Of a stretch of 64,000 nt of DNA, positions 24,625 through 36,649 are shown one piece after another (the stretch's first letter is position 1; the number at the start of each line of letters is the position of its first letter). The stretch is taken from the NCBI GenBank assembly GCA_947034895.1, contig OX344761.1, positions 84,891,447 to 84,955,446 of the forward strand. Direction: 5' to 3'. The notes below the pieces were generated by a model. The model was not told where the DNA came from. It did not search any database and was given only the letters and a program-made list of their open reading frames with translations. A program made the translations under genes and the position numbers. Origin of the DNA: Rhytidiadelphus loreus. Its lineage: Eukaryota > Streptophyta > Bryopsida > Hypnales > Hylocomiaceae.

Positions 24625-26504
24625 ATGGCAGGGGTTAGTACGTGGTATATAGTACCGGCCCGGAAGATCAGTCCGGTATATCCGGAAGATCCGCTGCACT
24701 TGCGGCATTTAGAGGACGATTTGGTTGTACTAGGTTGTGCAGGTCTGCTGAAGAAGCCCTGGAACGTCCAGAGTGACCAGGTGCTCCGGGAGTTGGCGGC
24801 AGGTGCTCCGAACCAGTACAACCAGACCGTACGTGGGCATCCGGACCAGTGGACGGAGGAGCTGTGGGCGGAAGTGTACGGGTTCTCCCAAACCGGAAGC
24901 AGATTCGCTGCCCGGACGGACCAGTACCACCAGCACAAGTTCGTGAACCCACCACACGCGAAGGAGGGCTACGCGATCAAGGACTGCCGGGACGAGAGGC
25001 ACAGGCGACTGCTGCGTTTCCTGCTTCCGATTCTGTACCCGGACAAGAGTTCCCGGGTTACGGTAACCATGGCCAACACGATCTTCGGGGCGTTTCAGGA
25101 CCGGGTCGTGAACTGGGGCCGGATCGTGGCGAGCGTGGTGGGGCGCTGCACCGGAAACTTGGCGAAGAACAAGCCGAACCCGCTCAGCACGTACCTGCTC
25201 CACCTGTACCAGCACCGGGAACTCTTGACGGAAGACGAGGCGACGGATTACGAGACCGGGCTCATCATGCTCCAATGCCACTACTCTGATGATGAGGAGC
25301 AGGAAACGCAGGAGTCTGAGGATGAGGAGGAAGAAGCCAAGCCGGAAGTCAAGCCGGAGATCAAGGAAGAGAAGCCGGAACCGGAACCGAAGCAGAGGGA
25401 GAAGGAGGAACGGGAGCAGCCATCGGGAAGCAAAAGACGGAAGTCGACACTTCCGGCTTCCAGAGGTAAACTCCCGGGTCCCTTTCTCATCCAGGATAAA
25501 CAAGAGTGGGAAGGACCCCGCTTCTTCGAGTGCGGAGAAGACTGGATCCGGACCGCGAAGGATTACCACGACAGGCTCACGGAGATCGTACTCCGGTCCG
25601 CGGAAGTGGTGAAGTGCGAACCGGAGAACCTGGTGGACGCGTTGAAGGCGTTACCGGCCGAGTCGGAATGGAACGAGATGAGGACGGAAATCCGGAACCT
25701 GAAGACGGAACGGGACGCGCTCAAGGGGAAGCTGATCTGCATCAGTCTCAAGGGGCGACGCAGAAGGCGTACCAAGCGTTCCAGACCTTCCAGAAATGGA
25801 TGGTCAGTCCGGCGGATCTCTACCACAAGGCGGCGCTGTATGACGAAATGCAGAAGACGTCCGCGGCCCTCACCAACACGAAGATAGTCTGGGTGATGGT
25901 GGAGATGTCCGGAAGGATGGAGGCATCGTTGAAGGAGTTCCGGTCCATGATGACGAACATGGATCCGAACAAGCCTCTCGACTTCGGGGGATTTCCGGAA
26001 GTTCCGGATGTCATCGCAACTCCGGCAACGCAACCTCCCATCTCGCCCATCAAACGGACAGGTCAGTTTGGGTCACTGATAAACATCGTCACTCAAGGGG
26101 GGCAGTCTTCCGGAATTCTGGGACAGGATATGCCGGTCCGGAGCAGTTTGGATGCCCGGATCGACCTTGTCCAGAATCCGGCACGGACGCATCCGGAGCA
26201 GTTCGAGGATATCGAACCTACTCCACCGATGCCCTTACCTACACCGGATCCCATCGAGATATCGGAGGAGGCGGAAGCGGAGGAACCGGAAGCAGAAGAA
26301 GCAGAAGTGGTGGAAGATCCGAAGTCGTTGGAGAAGGCGGACCGGTCTCTCGTCCATACGGATGAGACGGATTCTGACAGTCCTCCGGTCCGGAAGACGT
26401 CGATCATCACCCGAGCGTCCCTCCGTACACCCCAAGGCAAGACCAGCACCCGGGGGCAGTTAGGGTTTGACAGTAGTTCAAAGAAACAGCGGAAGGGAAA
26501 GTAG
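24625..26504 (+). pseudogene. Element-encoded protein of unknown function, one frameshift
   Basis: Frame 1 runs from ATG 24625 (MAGVSTWYIVPARK) to about 25735. Frame 2 (shifted by -1) continues the same kind of protein from about 25740 to the stop at 26502-26504. Together they are about 625 residues. The N-terminal 210 residues form a compact helical domain containing MANTIFGAFQDRVVNWGRIV, loosely reminiscent of the 'putative plant transposon protein' and gag-like proteins of plant elements. Then come a Glu/Lys/Pro-rich acidic linker with a basic stretch GSKRRKS (possible nuclear signal), a coiled-coil-like helix (EWNEMRTEIRNLKTE) crossing the frameshift, and a Ser/Pro/Glu-rich tail ending KKQRKGK. 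No zinc knuckle, DDE or protease motif is visible. No slippery heptamer lies at the junction, so a one-base indel is more likely than programmed frameshifting. An intron cannot be excluded. Confidence 0.6.
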
Positions 26505-27608
26505 ATAGTTAGACTCATAGTGTTTTTAAGTTATCTTTTTGTTAGACTTAGAGTTCCGGGTCTTAGTCAGAACCCGGATTCCGGATTTTCAGGGGTAAGT
26601 TTCAGTTAACTTATCTACCCGGATTTTTAGGGCAGTTTAGGATGGTGTTTAGTGGCACTTTCCGCGGGTTTTACGGCATGTTGTTTTGCTTATAAAAAGA
26701 AGGGACCGCTTGTGGTCTTGAATTCCTTTTCTTGCTATTCCTTATTTTGAGCAGTAAATATATGTGTGCATTTTTTTATTGTCTTTCTACTCATTGCCTT
26801 AGTTTTCTTTGTGGGTCCTTGGTTTCCTATTCTTTGGGAGTTTGAAGGTTGCTTGGGCGCTTGCTTGAAGGTTTTGGCTACAGAGTAGAGAGGTGGTAAG
26901 GAGGAGTCCGGATTCAGGGTTTCCCTGGTCTGTGAACTGTGTGTTGTCCAGGGAAGCAGTTCTAGCGTGTGTAGGAAGTGGTGCGGAGTCCGGCGTTGGT
27001 GGTGTGGGTGCGAGTCCGGAAGGCCAGGGAGGGTTCCGTGCGAAGATAAGCAACCGTCTGTGGAAAACCCCCGCTCACCCGGAAAGTTCCGTCCGTCTGC
27101 AAAACACAAGTTGAAGTGCTAGTACCGGACCCCGTCTCAGTTTCCGGGTAAGTCTTGTATTTGTCGTTGTAGCAAGGGGAGTCGGGTTGTATTCTGAGTG
27201 ACCTGCTTCTGGAGAAATCCGAAGTTGTGAGGGTCAGCCAGTGTGTTCCTTGTTTGTGACGGAAAGATCTTTGGGTACGTGTCATTAGGAAGTTAGAGTT
27301 AGTGAAATACAAGGAGTGGTGTTGTCCTTACCCCTCTGGAAAAGTCAGTGAGGACCCTCTGAAGGTAAAACAGAGGTATCGAAAACCGTGTGTGTAAGTT
27401 ACGGATCTGGTGTTTGTGATAATCCGGATCCAGTAGAGAGTCCGGATAGAGATAGAATCCAGTTGGGGAGTGAAAATTGAAGTAGTTACAATAAACCGGA
27501 TTAGACGGAATTTAGAACACCCTCTGGGGTTCCCTGGGACGATATTCCGTGTCATCTTGCCACGTTGTTGTGGTTAAGAGCGCTTACTACAGTATTACGC
27601 GCACGACA
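26505..27608. other. Long noncoding right part of the 3.4-kb element
   Basis: This part has no ORF with recognisable features. It carries a TATA-like TATAAAAA at 26691 and at least ten CCGGA/TCCGG sites, several in the form GAGTCCGGA (for example near 26905, 27013 and 27440). It might hold an outward or internal promoter and binding sites for a transposase or host factor. Confidence 0.45.
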
Positions 27609-27613
27609 CATTC

Positions 27614-27770
27614 CTCTTTGCGATGATTCTTCAAGAATGTCATGCTAACTCCTAGTTTGATAGCTTTGTCATTCAATTGCAAATGCTTATCTGACACCAA
27701 TTCCACAATCAAGAGTTTAAATCCCCAGTCCTTGATTTTCTTCTATTGACATGGTACCCACAATTGATAC
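27614..27770 (-). pseudogene. RWP-RK domain fragment, copy 3 (5' part, right of the 3.4-kb insertion)
   Basis: The minus-strand reading contains NDKAIKLGVSMTFLKNHRKE, closely matching the helix of copy 1 (KDKAAKLGISLSFLKNQ). The reading stops at the CATTC duplication where the element begins. It is preceded by KDWGFKLLIVELVSDKH in frame. This supports insertion of the element into an RWP-RK-derived sequence. Confidence 0.55.
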
Positions 27771-30127
27771 ATACAACTTACTAACACTTGAAGAATATCT
27801 TTACATAACCACATGATCCTAAAGGCATTATATTTTAATATGTCCAAAAGTCAATAGCATTTCAACCGTGTAGTTATAGAAATCAAGCTCCATTATCACT
27901 TTGACATATAAGAAGTCCAAGTTACCGCAAAAGACTAGTATCATTTTCACTTGCATCACCAATTTCATCAATGAAACGTACGGCAAGAAAGGTAATGAAG
28001 TGAAACCAAGTGACATGTAAGAAATTTTGTATCCTAACTCACCTAGGTCTTGCCTTTACCATATAAGTGCCCTTCATCTTTCTACCTACATCCCAATGGA
28101 GGTTGTGTCTAGCATTACACATGTGGGCTTTGTCTTTGTCTCTTTGCTTTGATCTTGACAAAGTTTTGTGTCAAGTGTCTAGCATTTGATCTTCAACTTC
28201 ATTTTCTTTAGATTATGTGTTTAGTGTTTGATGACATAATTGATTCCTCTAGATATAGCAAGATCCAAGGGAAATGTAGATGTATAGAGAATCTAGTGTG
28301 TCATGTGACTAATACCAAGTATTTTGATTCAACAAGCTTTGAAGATGATTATCGAGACATTATTTGACATCAATATTTTTAATTTTTTGGAAAAAAATAT
28401 TATAATGTAAATAATTTATTATTATTTTATTATTATACATGCTCAAATCAATTTGAATAGGATGTATTAGAATTAGTATAAGGATTTGTAAAAAGACTTG
28501 GACTAATTGTGGATCTTATAGTAACTTAGATAATGAATGTAGTTTATTTTAGGGTTCTTTCAATGGAGGGATTTAACGTAGGGCATGCAATGACTTCAAT
28601 TTCTTTTGACTGCAAATTAGTCATTTTGCAATCACTTTGAAGTCATTGTTGTCGCTGTAGTCATTGTAAACAAGTCATTTATACCCCCATTTTCTTGTAG
28701 TGTAACTAGACAAACAAACAAAGTTGTATACCATGTCTAATTTCTACTCCAAAATTTTATTTTATGGACAATCAAGATTTGACAATGCAATTTACAATGA
28801 TAGGAATGCAACTAACCAACGTTTTTTTTCATTTTTTTAGAGAGTGTTAAATTGGGAATACAAAATAATATGATATAACCATATATTTCTATAGAAAGTT
28901 TTGTTCATATCTTGGATAGAAAGTACTTCTTGAACATTCACATTTTATCGTAATTGTCTTCCAAATTAGGCAATTTTTCATATTATATAAAAATTGAAGA
29001 CATTTTGGCAATGTAATATTGAGATTTTGTCTATAAACATTCATAAATCCTTGCAATCAACAAAAGTAGTGAGTTCCTTGAATGTCAATTTCATAGATTT
29101 GTACAAATTACCTCTTTTCATCACTTACATTCAATGATTTAAGCTTATATCAAATTCATTATGAGTCCTAGTTTATTGTTATAGTTTTGGTGTCACAAAG
29201 AAGTTGTTTCATATCTACCCAATGTAAAATGCAACACTTTCCTACTAAACTTTCAAAGCATTTGAAGTCTTTTTTTTACAAGAGTGACATAGTTGCTATA
29301 TTTTCAAACTTAAGGAAGACATTGCAATGACAAGATATAGTTTACATGTTTTTCTTGGGTTATTTGTGTTATATATAGAGAGATGTCAATAAAATCTAAA
29401 TCTACTCAATTTACAATATTTAACTTCTAGAATATAGATTCTTCCTTCTAAATCTATTTAATATATAGATTTGTGTGCATATAATCAATCATCATGAAAA
29501 GAAATTGGTATACCAAATGTATTTGTTTTGAATTATCAAACATTGAATTGTAATATTAGAAGTCTAAATGTGTCAAATTTTTAGATTTAAAAAATTTAGA
29601 ATCATATTCAATCTCATACATTTTAAATTCTACAATTTTTTTGAATTTCATGAGTATAATATGAAACTCTATTGTCACAAATATTAAGACTAATGAAGAC
29701 TTTTAAATTGTCTTATTTATACTAGTCCTTTTTTTTTTATCTGTCATGATTCATTTTAGTCCTAAAATGATCTTGAACTATATTAGTTTTATTCTTGATT
29801 TACATCTTTGCCAATTATACAACTTTATAAAATTGATTTTATTTATTGGTGTCATTTTGTTGATTCATAGGTGCAAAATCATCTAGAAAATTGTTGATGT
29901 TTTCCAAAGGGAATCAAAGACAATGCTTAGTATGATCTCTAGTTTTCCAATGTCATGGAATTTGTTGAATCATATTGGCAATTTAAAGAAAAGAATCCCA
30001 ATCCTTTCGAATTAATGCATGCATGTTTTGGACATTATATAATAAATTGTAATTGTTCCAGGATTTGGTTATAGCTGAATCTAAAGGAATCATGGACTTT
30101 GGATGTTAACTTTTGAAAGTTGTCCAT
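27771..30127. other. AT-rich intergenic DNA with a CACTA-type end
   Basis: No gene was seen. CCCCATTTTCTTGTAGTG at about 28685-28702 looks like a CACTA right terminus. The preceding AGTCATT-rich text resembles subterminal repeats, but no matching left end was found. The rest is AT-rich with no structure I could identify. Confidence 0.4.
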
Positions 30128-30130
30128 TTT

Positions 30131-30367
30131 CACTATAAGAAACCAAAGTTTTTCGATGTCTAAGTTGACGTATTTTAGGTGATGTCGAATCTAACAACCC
30201 TTGTTTTTATGTCAACAATGACGTTCAATGCAACATCAAGATGTTGCATTGAACGTCATTGTTGACATAAAAACAAGGGTTGTTAGATTCGACATCACCT
30301 AAAATACGTCAACTTAGACATCGATTGTTATATTAAACATCACATAAAACATGTTTTTTTTATAGTG
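30131..30367. mobile_element. Foldback CACTA-type MITE, copy 2 (237 bp, TSD TTT)
   Basis: It starts CACTATAAGAAACC and ends TTTTTTTATAGTG, with TTT outside both ends. Long arms pair almost perfectly around AACATCAAGATGTT (about 30232-30245). It shares the core TTTATGTCAACAATGACGTT and the same overall length with the copies at 10000 and 63070. Confidence 0.85.
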
Positions 30368-30370
30368 TTT

Positions 30371-32860
30371 AGTCATGAGAATCTTAGGTTTGATTCTACA
30401 ATAATTGCCTTAATTGAACGTTATATGAATAACCAAGCCATCATTGAATTAATCAAATACATGCCTCCTGGGAATATTAGGAGGCTTATGACTATTTGAT
30501 GGATGTGGCTTGTGTGACAAATTAATAATTTATAGATCTCAAATATTTAAAGCATGTTAAGAAAATATGCATGTGCTATAAGCTGAGGTGGATGAGCTTG
30601 AATGAATATGTGAACAAGTACACTCTCACTTGTTGTGAGGAATGAATGTTAAGAGACTTTTTAGAGTCTCATTTTGAAAAAGCATAAATTTTTTTTATAG
30701 ATTTTGAATAGGATGCTAAGTTATATCTAGCTTATGACATTATATTCTTTACTTCTTATTCATGAAAACATTTAATTTTATATTTCTATGAGTAAATGAC
30801 ATGAATTTTAGACAAGCGACAAAAGGCACCACAACTTAGTGAATAGACTACTCTATCTAAGATGATATCACTTCATTTTCAAGTAAGTAACAAAAAAGGA
30901 AACTCTGCAATAAGAATCTTATAATTAAAATATTTTATATTAGTGAAAGCAAATTATAACACTCTAAATGCAAAAAGGGAACTTGGATAAAATATATTTT
31001 TTAAAATTCTTTATATATTGAAATAATAATTTATTCTCAAAGACTATAGAATAATACCAAAAAGTTCTAATTTCATTAACTTTTATTGGTTTTTTTAGTA
31101 GTTCATGTTTAAAATTTCAAAATAAAATGGTACAATAAAATAAAGGTTGAAAGGGACACTTAAATGAGCATGTGTTGATGTTTTACCAAATAAAGATAGT
31201 ACATAACATTCTTTGAGTTTAAAAAAAAATGAAACACTTGAAAAAATATATAAAATACATATAAATATAGAATATTTGTATAGAATTAGAAATATATATA
31301 TAAAAGAATCTAGCTTGAAGATGATTTTCTTCAAAAGTTTAACACAACAAAAGGCTTGTATCAAAATTTAGATGTATATTTTTAATCCATAGAATAAAGA
31401 ACCCATAAAGATTTCTTTCTTTTTTACTTTGTATGACATTGCATAAAGATGGCATTACATGACAAGGTATTGATCTTTCTAATATAATAGTGTTGTTGAA
31501 GAAATATTCAACAACAGTAACACTATGGTAGAAAGATCAATGGATTGATTTCATATTCAATGATGTTATGTATAGTAATCAATTGCTAACTCAATTTTTC
31601 TAATACCAACCACTATAGTTATTGTCTCAAATATATACACCCTCAATCTATGAGAATCTAAGTTCAATTTTGGATACAACTATTTCTAGCACTTTGGAAA
31701 TTAATAGTTTATTCATATATTGCCCAAAAAATGCTAAAGAAATCAAAATTCTTGTCTCGACTTCCAACAAGACTTAAGAAAAATTTAGACATTTTAATGT
31801 AGAAAATATGGACAAATGCTAATTTGTTCAATTTTTAATATAATACCCATAGTTCCTTTTAATGTAAAGTCAAAGCATAATATTGATTCTTTATGAGTTG
31901 ATATCCTTATTGTGTACATATATCCTTGTTGATTTGTCCTATGAGTGTGTGTGACACTAATTTATCCAAGTAAGATGATTTGTATAATAATGAAATCAAT
32001 GTAACTTTAAATTTTATTATATTTGACCAATCTCCACAACAAATGAATTTGTATAGTGACACTAATTTTGTAGTTGATGTAGTTTTGCATTGTTACTATT
32101 AGGACCAACCAAACTAGTCCTAGGGACTCATGTAATTCATGGAAATTTTTTCAATGACTTTACTTCTTCCACTTATGAGCTTACGCTAGAATCTACAATT
32201 CTTGAAAAATTAGGCAAATATCACATGAGCTTGAAGTCCATTCCATACATCCATACACACCCTAATTAAGACACTTAAAATTTGTTGTCTACAAGTAGAC
32301 TTCTTTATTTTCACAATATAGGCACCGAATTGCACTTCCTCTGCCCCAAAATGATCTTTCGTTCCTTTTAAGGTTTTTATCCCAAAATGATCTTCTAATT
32401 AGTCAAAAATGATCATTTTTGTCCTCTAAGATTTAATGAATGGATTTCAATTTCTATAAAACACTCAAATAAATGAGTTGTAGCATTGTAACAGTGTAGT
32501 TTGATATAAGTGAAAAATGTCATTTGTAAATTACGTGGGATGATGGGCTTCCAACAGTTAAAAAAGTGGTCAAGACTGGCCCTTTCACTCTTGTGAATCT
32601 CACATGTGAATCTCAGTATTCAATTGGAGTCAATTTTCCTTCAAGCTGCAATATCCTCCAAAAGTAAATAAGCAAAGATTTTCAATGATTTTGAGGACTG
32701 CATGTCTAGAACTGATCTTAACAATATAATGAGAGTTTTAAATTATTTGGATAAATCCATTCCCTCAAATCAATGTTTATATTAATATTTTAAAATTCGT
32801 TTGTATTGGTGAATTTAAGAAAAAATTCCTTCCTAAGATTTGAAAATTCTCTTGGTAATA
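30371..32860. other. AT-rich intergenic DNA
   Basis: No coding exon was recognised. A short foldback occurs near 31480-31540 (GATCTTTCTA...TAGAAAGATC, with GTTGTTGAA/TTCAACAAC). A Stowaway-like phrase CCCAAAATGATCTT appears near 32345-32400. Confidence 0.4.
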
Positions 32861-35312
32861 TTAACCCCCAAAAGACCAAGGCTTTTTATGTCACCAGAAA
32901 ATAGTCAAAATTGTCATTTCTATTGCAAAGAGTACAAAAATTTGAAATTGTTTTTTTTGCACATCTAACCACATGATCTTACATCTAACTAGCATGAAAA
33001 TGTGTAGAATAAATTTTAGAAACCTTGACTGCATAGATTGCAAGATATCTAAGTTATGTTTAACCCCTAAACGTCAGAACTACGTTTTCACCAAAATTGT
33101 TCCAAAACTGTCATTTCTAGGACAATTACCAAATTTTAGAAAAAAAATATTTTTAGAAACATGTAACCGTAGGATCTTGTAGTACAATGCTGTGAGAAGA
33201 TGTGGAAAAAATTCAGAAGTTTCCACCATGTACATTGCAAGATATTAACATTTGAAGTGACAAAAATCCTTTTTTTGGCCCTGTGAAAATACAGGCAGCT
33301 GCACTTCACAAGGTCACATTTGTATGAAAAAATGTCCAAAATGGTTTTTATTCTTTGGATTCCTTCTTCAAGGCAAGTTGGCTACATTCTTGAAAAAATT
33401 TAGATCATTTGAAATTGTACAACATATAGGAAAAAAATAGTAAGAAGAAAGAAGTAGTGAATGCTTAAAAATACTAAATTGTTAATAATTTACTTATGGA
33501 ATTGAAAAATACCAATCCCAATGGTTGTAATGTTGCAATAAACAATATACACTTAATGCTTTTCTTTTTTTCAAAAATATTTAAAATTGAGTTAAATAAA
33601 GGACTTCAAAGTTTATTTTAGAGTAGAGATTCCATAACTACCTACAAACTAATCCAAACTAAAATTCTTCATAACTTTCATCTCATTAATCAAAATGGAA
33701 TGATTCAAAGCTTACCACATATATAACTTTTGAATTATGTAGTCAAAAGTTATGAAAACTGTTGGGCCTTAAAAAACTCCTTGGGTACATGTTGTGTGGA
33801 AATTTTAAAGAAAAAAAATTAAATTCCCATGTATAGTGAGCTGCCCAAAATTGCTATTGTGCAAAAGTTAATCTTAAAGTCCAATAGGGGGGCTCTTGAA
33901 ATTTTGGCAAGATTTTTTGAACTTTTTTTTCAATATATAAAAATTAATTAGTTTTCTAGAAATATTATTTTTTATTTCAATTGGTGACTAAAAACCAAAG
34001 TTATGCCACAATAAGCCCACTCGATAAGCCCAAAATAAGTAAAAGCAAGCAACAAAAAACAAAAAAACTTTAAATAGTTTTATAAAATAGATTATTACCT
34101 ATAGATTATATTCTTGTCTATGTGGGAAGATTTGATTCATTCCATTTGAATAAGTAATGTGAAAGTTATGAAGCTTCTTGTTTTGTGGGCAATCTTAGCA
34201 AATTCTTAAGAAAATAATGTATTGGATCTGTTTTTGAACTCAATTTTAATAATTTCTCCCAAAAGGAAGTTGCACATGGCTTAGTTTGTTTTCTAGAACA
34301 ATCTTGTTGTTGGGATTAGTGTATCTCAATTCTATGATAGAGCTATCAACAAATTAGTTTTTCTTTCTATCTCATATCTACTTCAATTTAACAATTGTTT
34401 AACCCCTAAAGGACCAAGAAGCCCACTTTGGGCTTTTTGAAAACTTGGGTAGCCCTGTTGACTTCGTAATTTGGAAGTTTTGCATGAAAATTTTAGGATG
34501 GATGCTACACATTATAATCTACATGTGAAGCTTTGTTTTGCATTGCTTTGGTAAATATTGCAAAAGTTAGAAGGGTCTTTGGGATTTCAATGTCAAACGA
34601 GGCAACAAAAAATATATTCTAAAAAAATACGAATCAATTTTTTGGAATTGTATAGAATTGTAGATTGATACCTAATAAAAAATATTGAACCATTCAATTC
34701 CAAATAATGAAGTAAGAGTTATGAGGAGTTTTATTTTGCAAGCAATGAAGGTAGGAAAAACATACAAAGTCATCTTTTGCTCTCAATTTTGAAATTTTTC
34801 AAATAAAAAATAAATTATAAGATTTTAATTGTCTACTAGAACATTCTCACCATTAGAAATAAACAATTTTAATTTCTTGTAAAATTTATTAGCATATTAT
34901 TTTTTCCTTTCATTTAATACCACCTTCCACTTTACAATTTTTTAAAAGGTGAATTAAAGAGTTTTGTTGGTTAAAATTTTTTAAATATGTTTTCAACCTA
35001 TATTGTAACATATTGAAAAAATGCACAAGTTATAAGATTTATGATTTTTTTGCTTAAAATGTTGAAAGACAAAACTTCATCCTTTGGAAGGGCTAGAAAA
35101 GCCTACATCTTGAAGTTTAGGCACAATGAACTTGCAAATGGTGGGGATATTTGCTCTAAAATTTTAGGACAATGTACTTCAACAACTCAACTAGAAGATC
35201 CTATGGTTAGAATTGTTAAAAAATAATCATTGATGAAGATTTTGCCCTTGCTTTGGGGATGAGTATTTTAAAGTAGTTTTAGGCCTCTAAACATTATGGT
35301 CCTTGTAGGGGT
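32861..35312. mobile_element. Nested cluster of TTAA-flanked family A elements
   Basis: Left termini of family A appear at 32861 (TTAACCCCCAAAAGACC), 33060 (TTAACCCCTAAACGTC) and 34399 (TTAACCCCTAAAGGACC). A reverse-oriented copy starts at about 33868 (TTAATCTTAAAGTCC). A worn right end, GGTCCTTGTAGGGGTT, lies at about 35296-35311. Internal landmarks such as GTAGGATCTTG (about 33169) and, inverted, TTGGGATTAGTGTATCTC (about 34309) match the complete copy at 53524. Successive copies interrupt one another, so exact bounds are approximate. Confidence 0.6.
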
Positions 35313-35399
35313 TGTGGAATGAAAATTATAGTTTATTTTTTTGATTTATTTTTTCAAATTTTCAACTCAATGCTTCAACATACAAAAATTTAAGTTCAC

Positions 35400-36175
35400 A
35401 ATCTCTAGTACAAAATTTTGAAGTTAAGAAGATTCAAAGCCTTATAATCTAGTTAGGCTAGGAACAAAAAGAACTCATTTTCTTTGCTTTAATGCTTATA
35501 TCTTGAGATTGATACAATCAACATTTCTGAAATTTCTTCTAGATATACATGTACTAGTCTAGTGTAAGAACTATGATTGGATATGCAAAAAAAAATGTTT
35601 ATAATTTTTGTTGCTTGCATTGAAAATGACAGTTTTGAGTGTTTTTTGATAGAAAAATGGTAGGAGATACTTCAAAGATTGAGGTTGACTAAAGATAATT
35701 TTGTTCACTGTAGGGATTCCCTTTCCAAAGATGCAAAAGGGTACCCTGCCTCATTGGTAAACAATGTTATGCTGGATTGCAAGAAGGTTGTTCAAGATGG
35801 GTTTTTTTCCAGACTTGACAAACTCTTCTGCATCTTCTTTACAATTGAACTTCCTCTGATGGATTTGCAACCCAAAAAAATGATACACAAATTAAGTGGT
35901 AACTGCACCCCAAACATGCTCAAGCAATGGGTCAGGCATGACTTTGGCGAGTCAACCTTCGACCAAGTAAGCTTACCAACCATATGGATGCCAGGCTCAA
36001 AACAAAACATGTGCCATGTGGGCATGCTTTCCCAACAAGTTTTATTGAATTCAGACATTGGATGCAAAAGTTATAGCACTTCAAATTGGACTTGAAATTG
36101 TGGGAAGACACTTTTGGCCCTAATGGAACTATGAAAGAATTTTTTATTTTCAAGACACTTGACATGAGTTAACCC
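35400..36175. other. Unrecognised ORF region 35679-36095 and transposon debris
   Basis: An inverted family A left-end fragment (GACAGTTTTGAGTGTTTTTTG) lies at about 35626-35650. Immediately after it an ORF of 138 codons (35679-36095, + strand; begins MRLTKDNFVHCRDSLSKDA) is open in sequence less AT-rich than its surroundings. I recognise no domain. It may be a fragment of a transposon or captured gene. Without a homolog its coding status is doubtful. Confidence 0.25.
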
Positions 36176-36649
36176 CGGAGTGTTGGGACTAGCCACCGAC
36201 ATTGGAAATCATCCTTTTTTGTACATGTGAATCATTTGCTTACAAAAACCCAAGAACGCTTGTTGGAGGTCAAATTATTGCACAAGAAACCTTCTTTTCC
36301 AAAAAAAAGCTCAAGAATTAACATTTGAACATTTGTCTTACATAGAAGGATTCTTTGTCATTCATTAAACACTTTTAGACCTCTGCATCATTATAGGATT
36401 AAACTAGCCTAGTCAATTGTCCAACTAGTGGAAAAAAAATTCAACCATGTGAATGGTTGGTCTAAGGTAAGTGTACCTTGAATTGTTCGAAATAAGCATT
36501 TAAGATTGGTTCTATTTATTAAGTAATTGTCTCAACTTTTTGTCAATCTTGTTGAAAGTCAAAAGGGCTACTACCTTTCTTTGCATATATTTTGTGGGCA
36601 ATGTACAAATTTACGATTTTTTTAAGTGATGAAAATAGATTTTTTTTAT

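Larger units (their letters stand above)
24191..27613. mobile_element. 3413-bp element TGTCG...CGACA with 5-bp TSD CATTC and a gag-like ORF
   Basis: The element body is 24196-27608. CATTC occurs immediately outside both ends (24191-24195 and 27609-27613). The tips are TGTCG and CGACA, and the next 25 bases of the two ends still share TAATA and TAGTA when one is inverted, so there is an imperfect terminal inverted repeat of about 30 bp. I found no long direct terminal repeats, reverse transcriptase, integrase or known transposase. Composition is far richer in G+C than the flanks, and CCGGA/TCCGG occurs dozens of times in coding and noncoding parts. A TATA-like TATATAAA at 24511 precedes the ORF at 24625, and a second TATAAAAA lies at 26691. 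About 1.1 kb (26505-27608) is noncoding. It could be a non-autonomous DNA transposon, or a gag-only retroelement derivative that lost its LTRs. Confidence 0.75.

Noticed and set aside
24730..25569. 279-codon minus-strand ORF inside the 3.4-kb element
   Set aside because: It is the antisense shadow of the GC-rich element ORF. The plus frame has a promoter, domain-like order and acidic/basic segments, while the minus frame is a low-complexity Leu/Arg run.
24196..27608. Standard LTR retrotransposon for the 3.4-kb element
   Set aside because: The two ends are not direct repeats, no second TGTCGGAATCC lies inside, and no reverse transcriptase, integrase or protease was found. Tips and duplication length alone are compatible, so it is kept only as an alternative.
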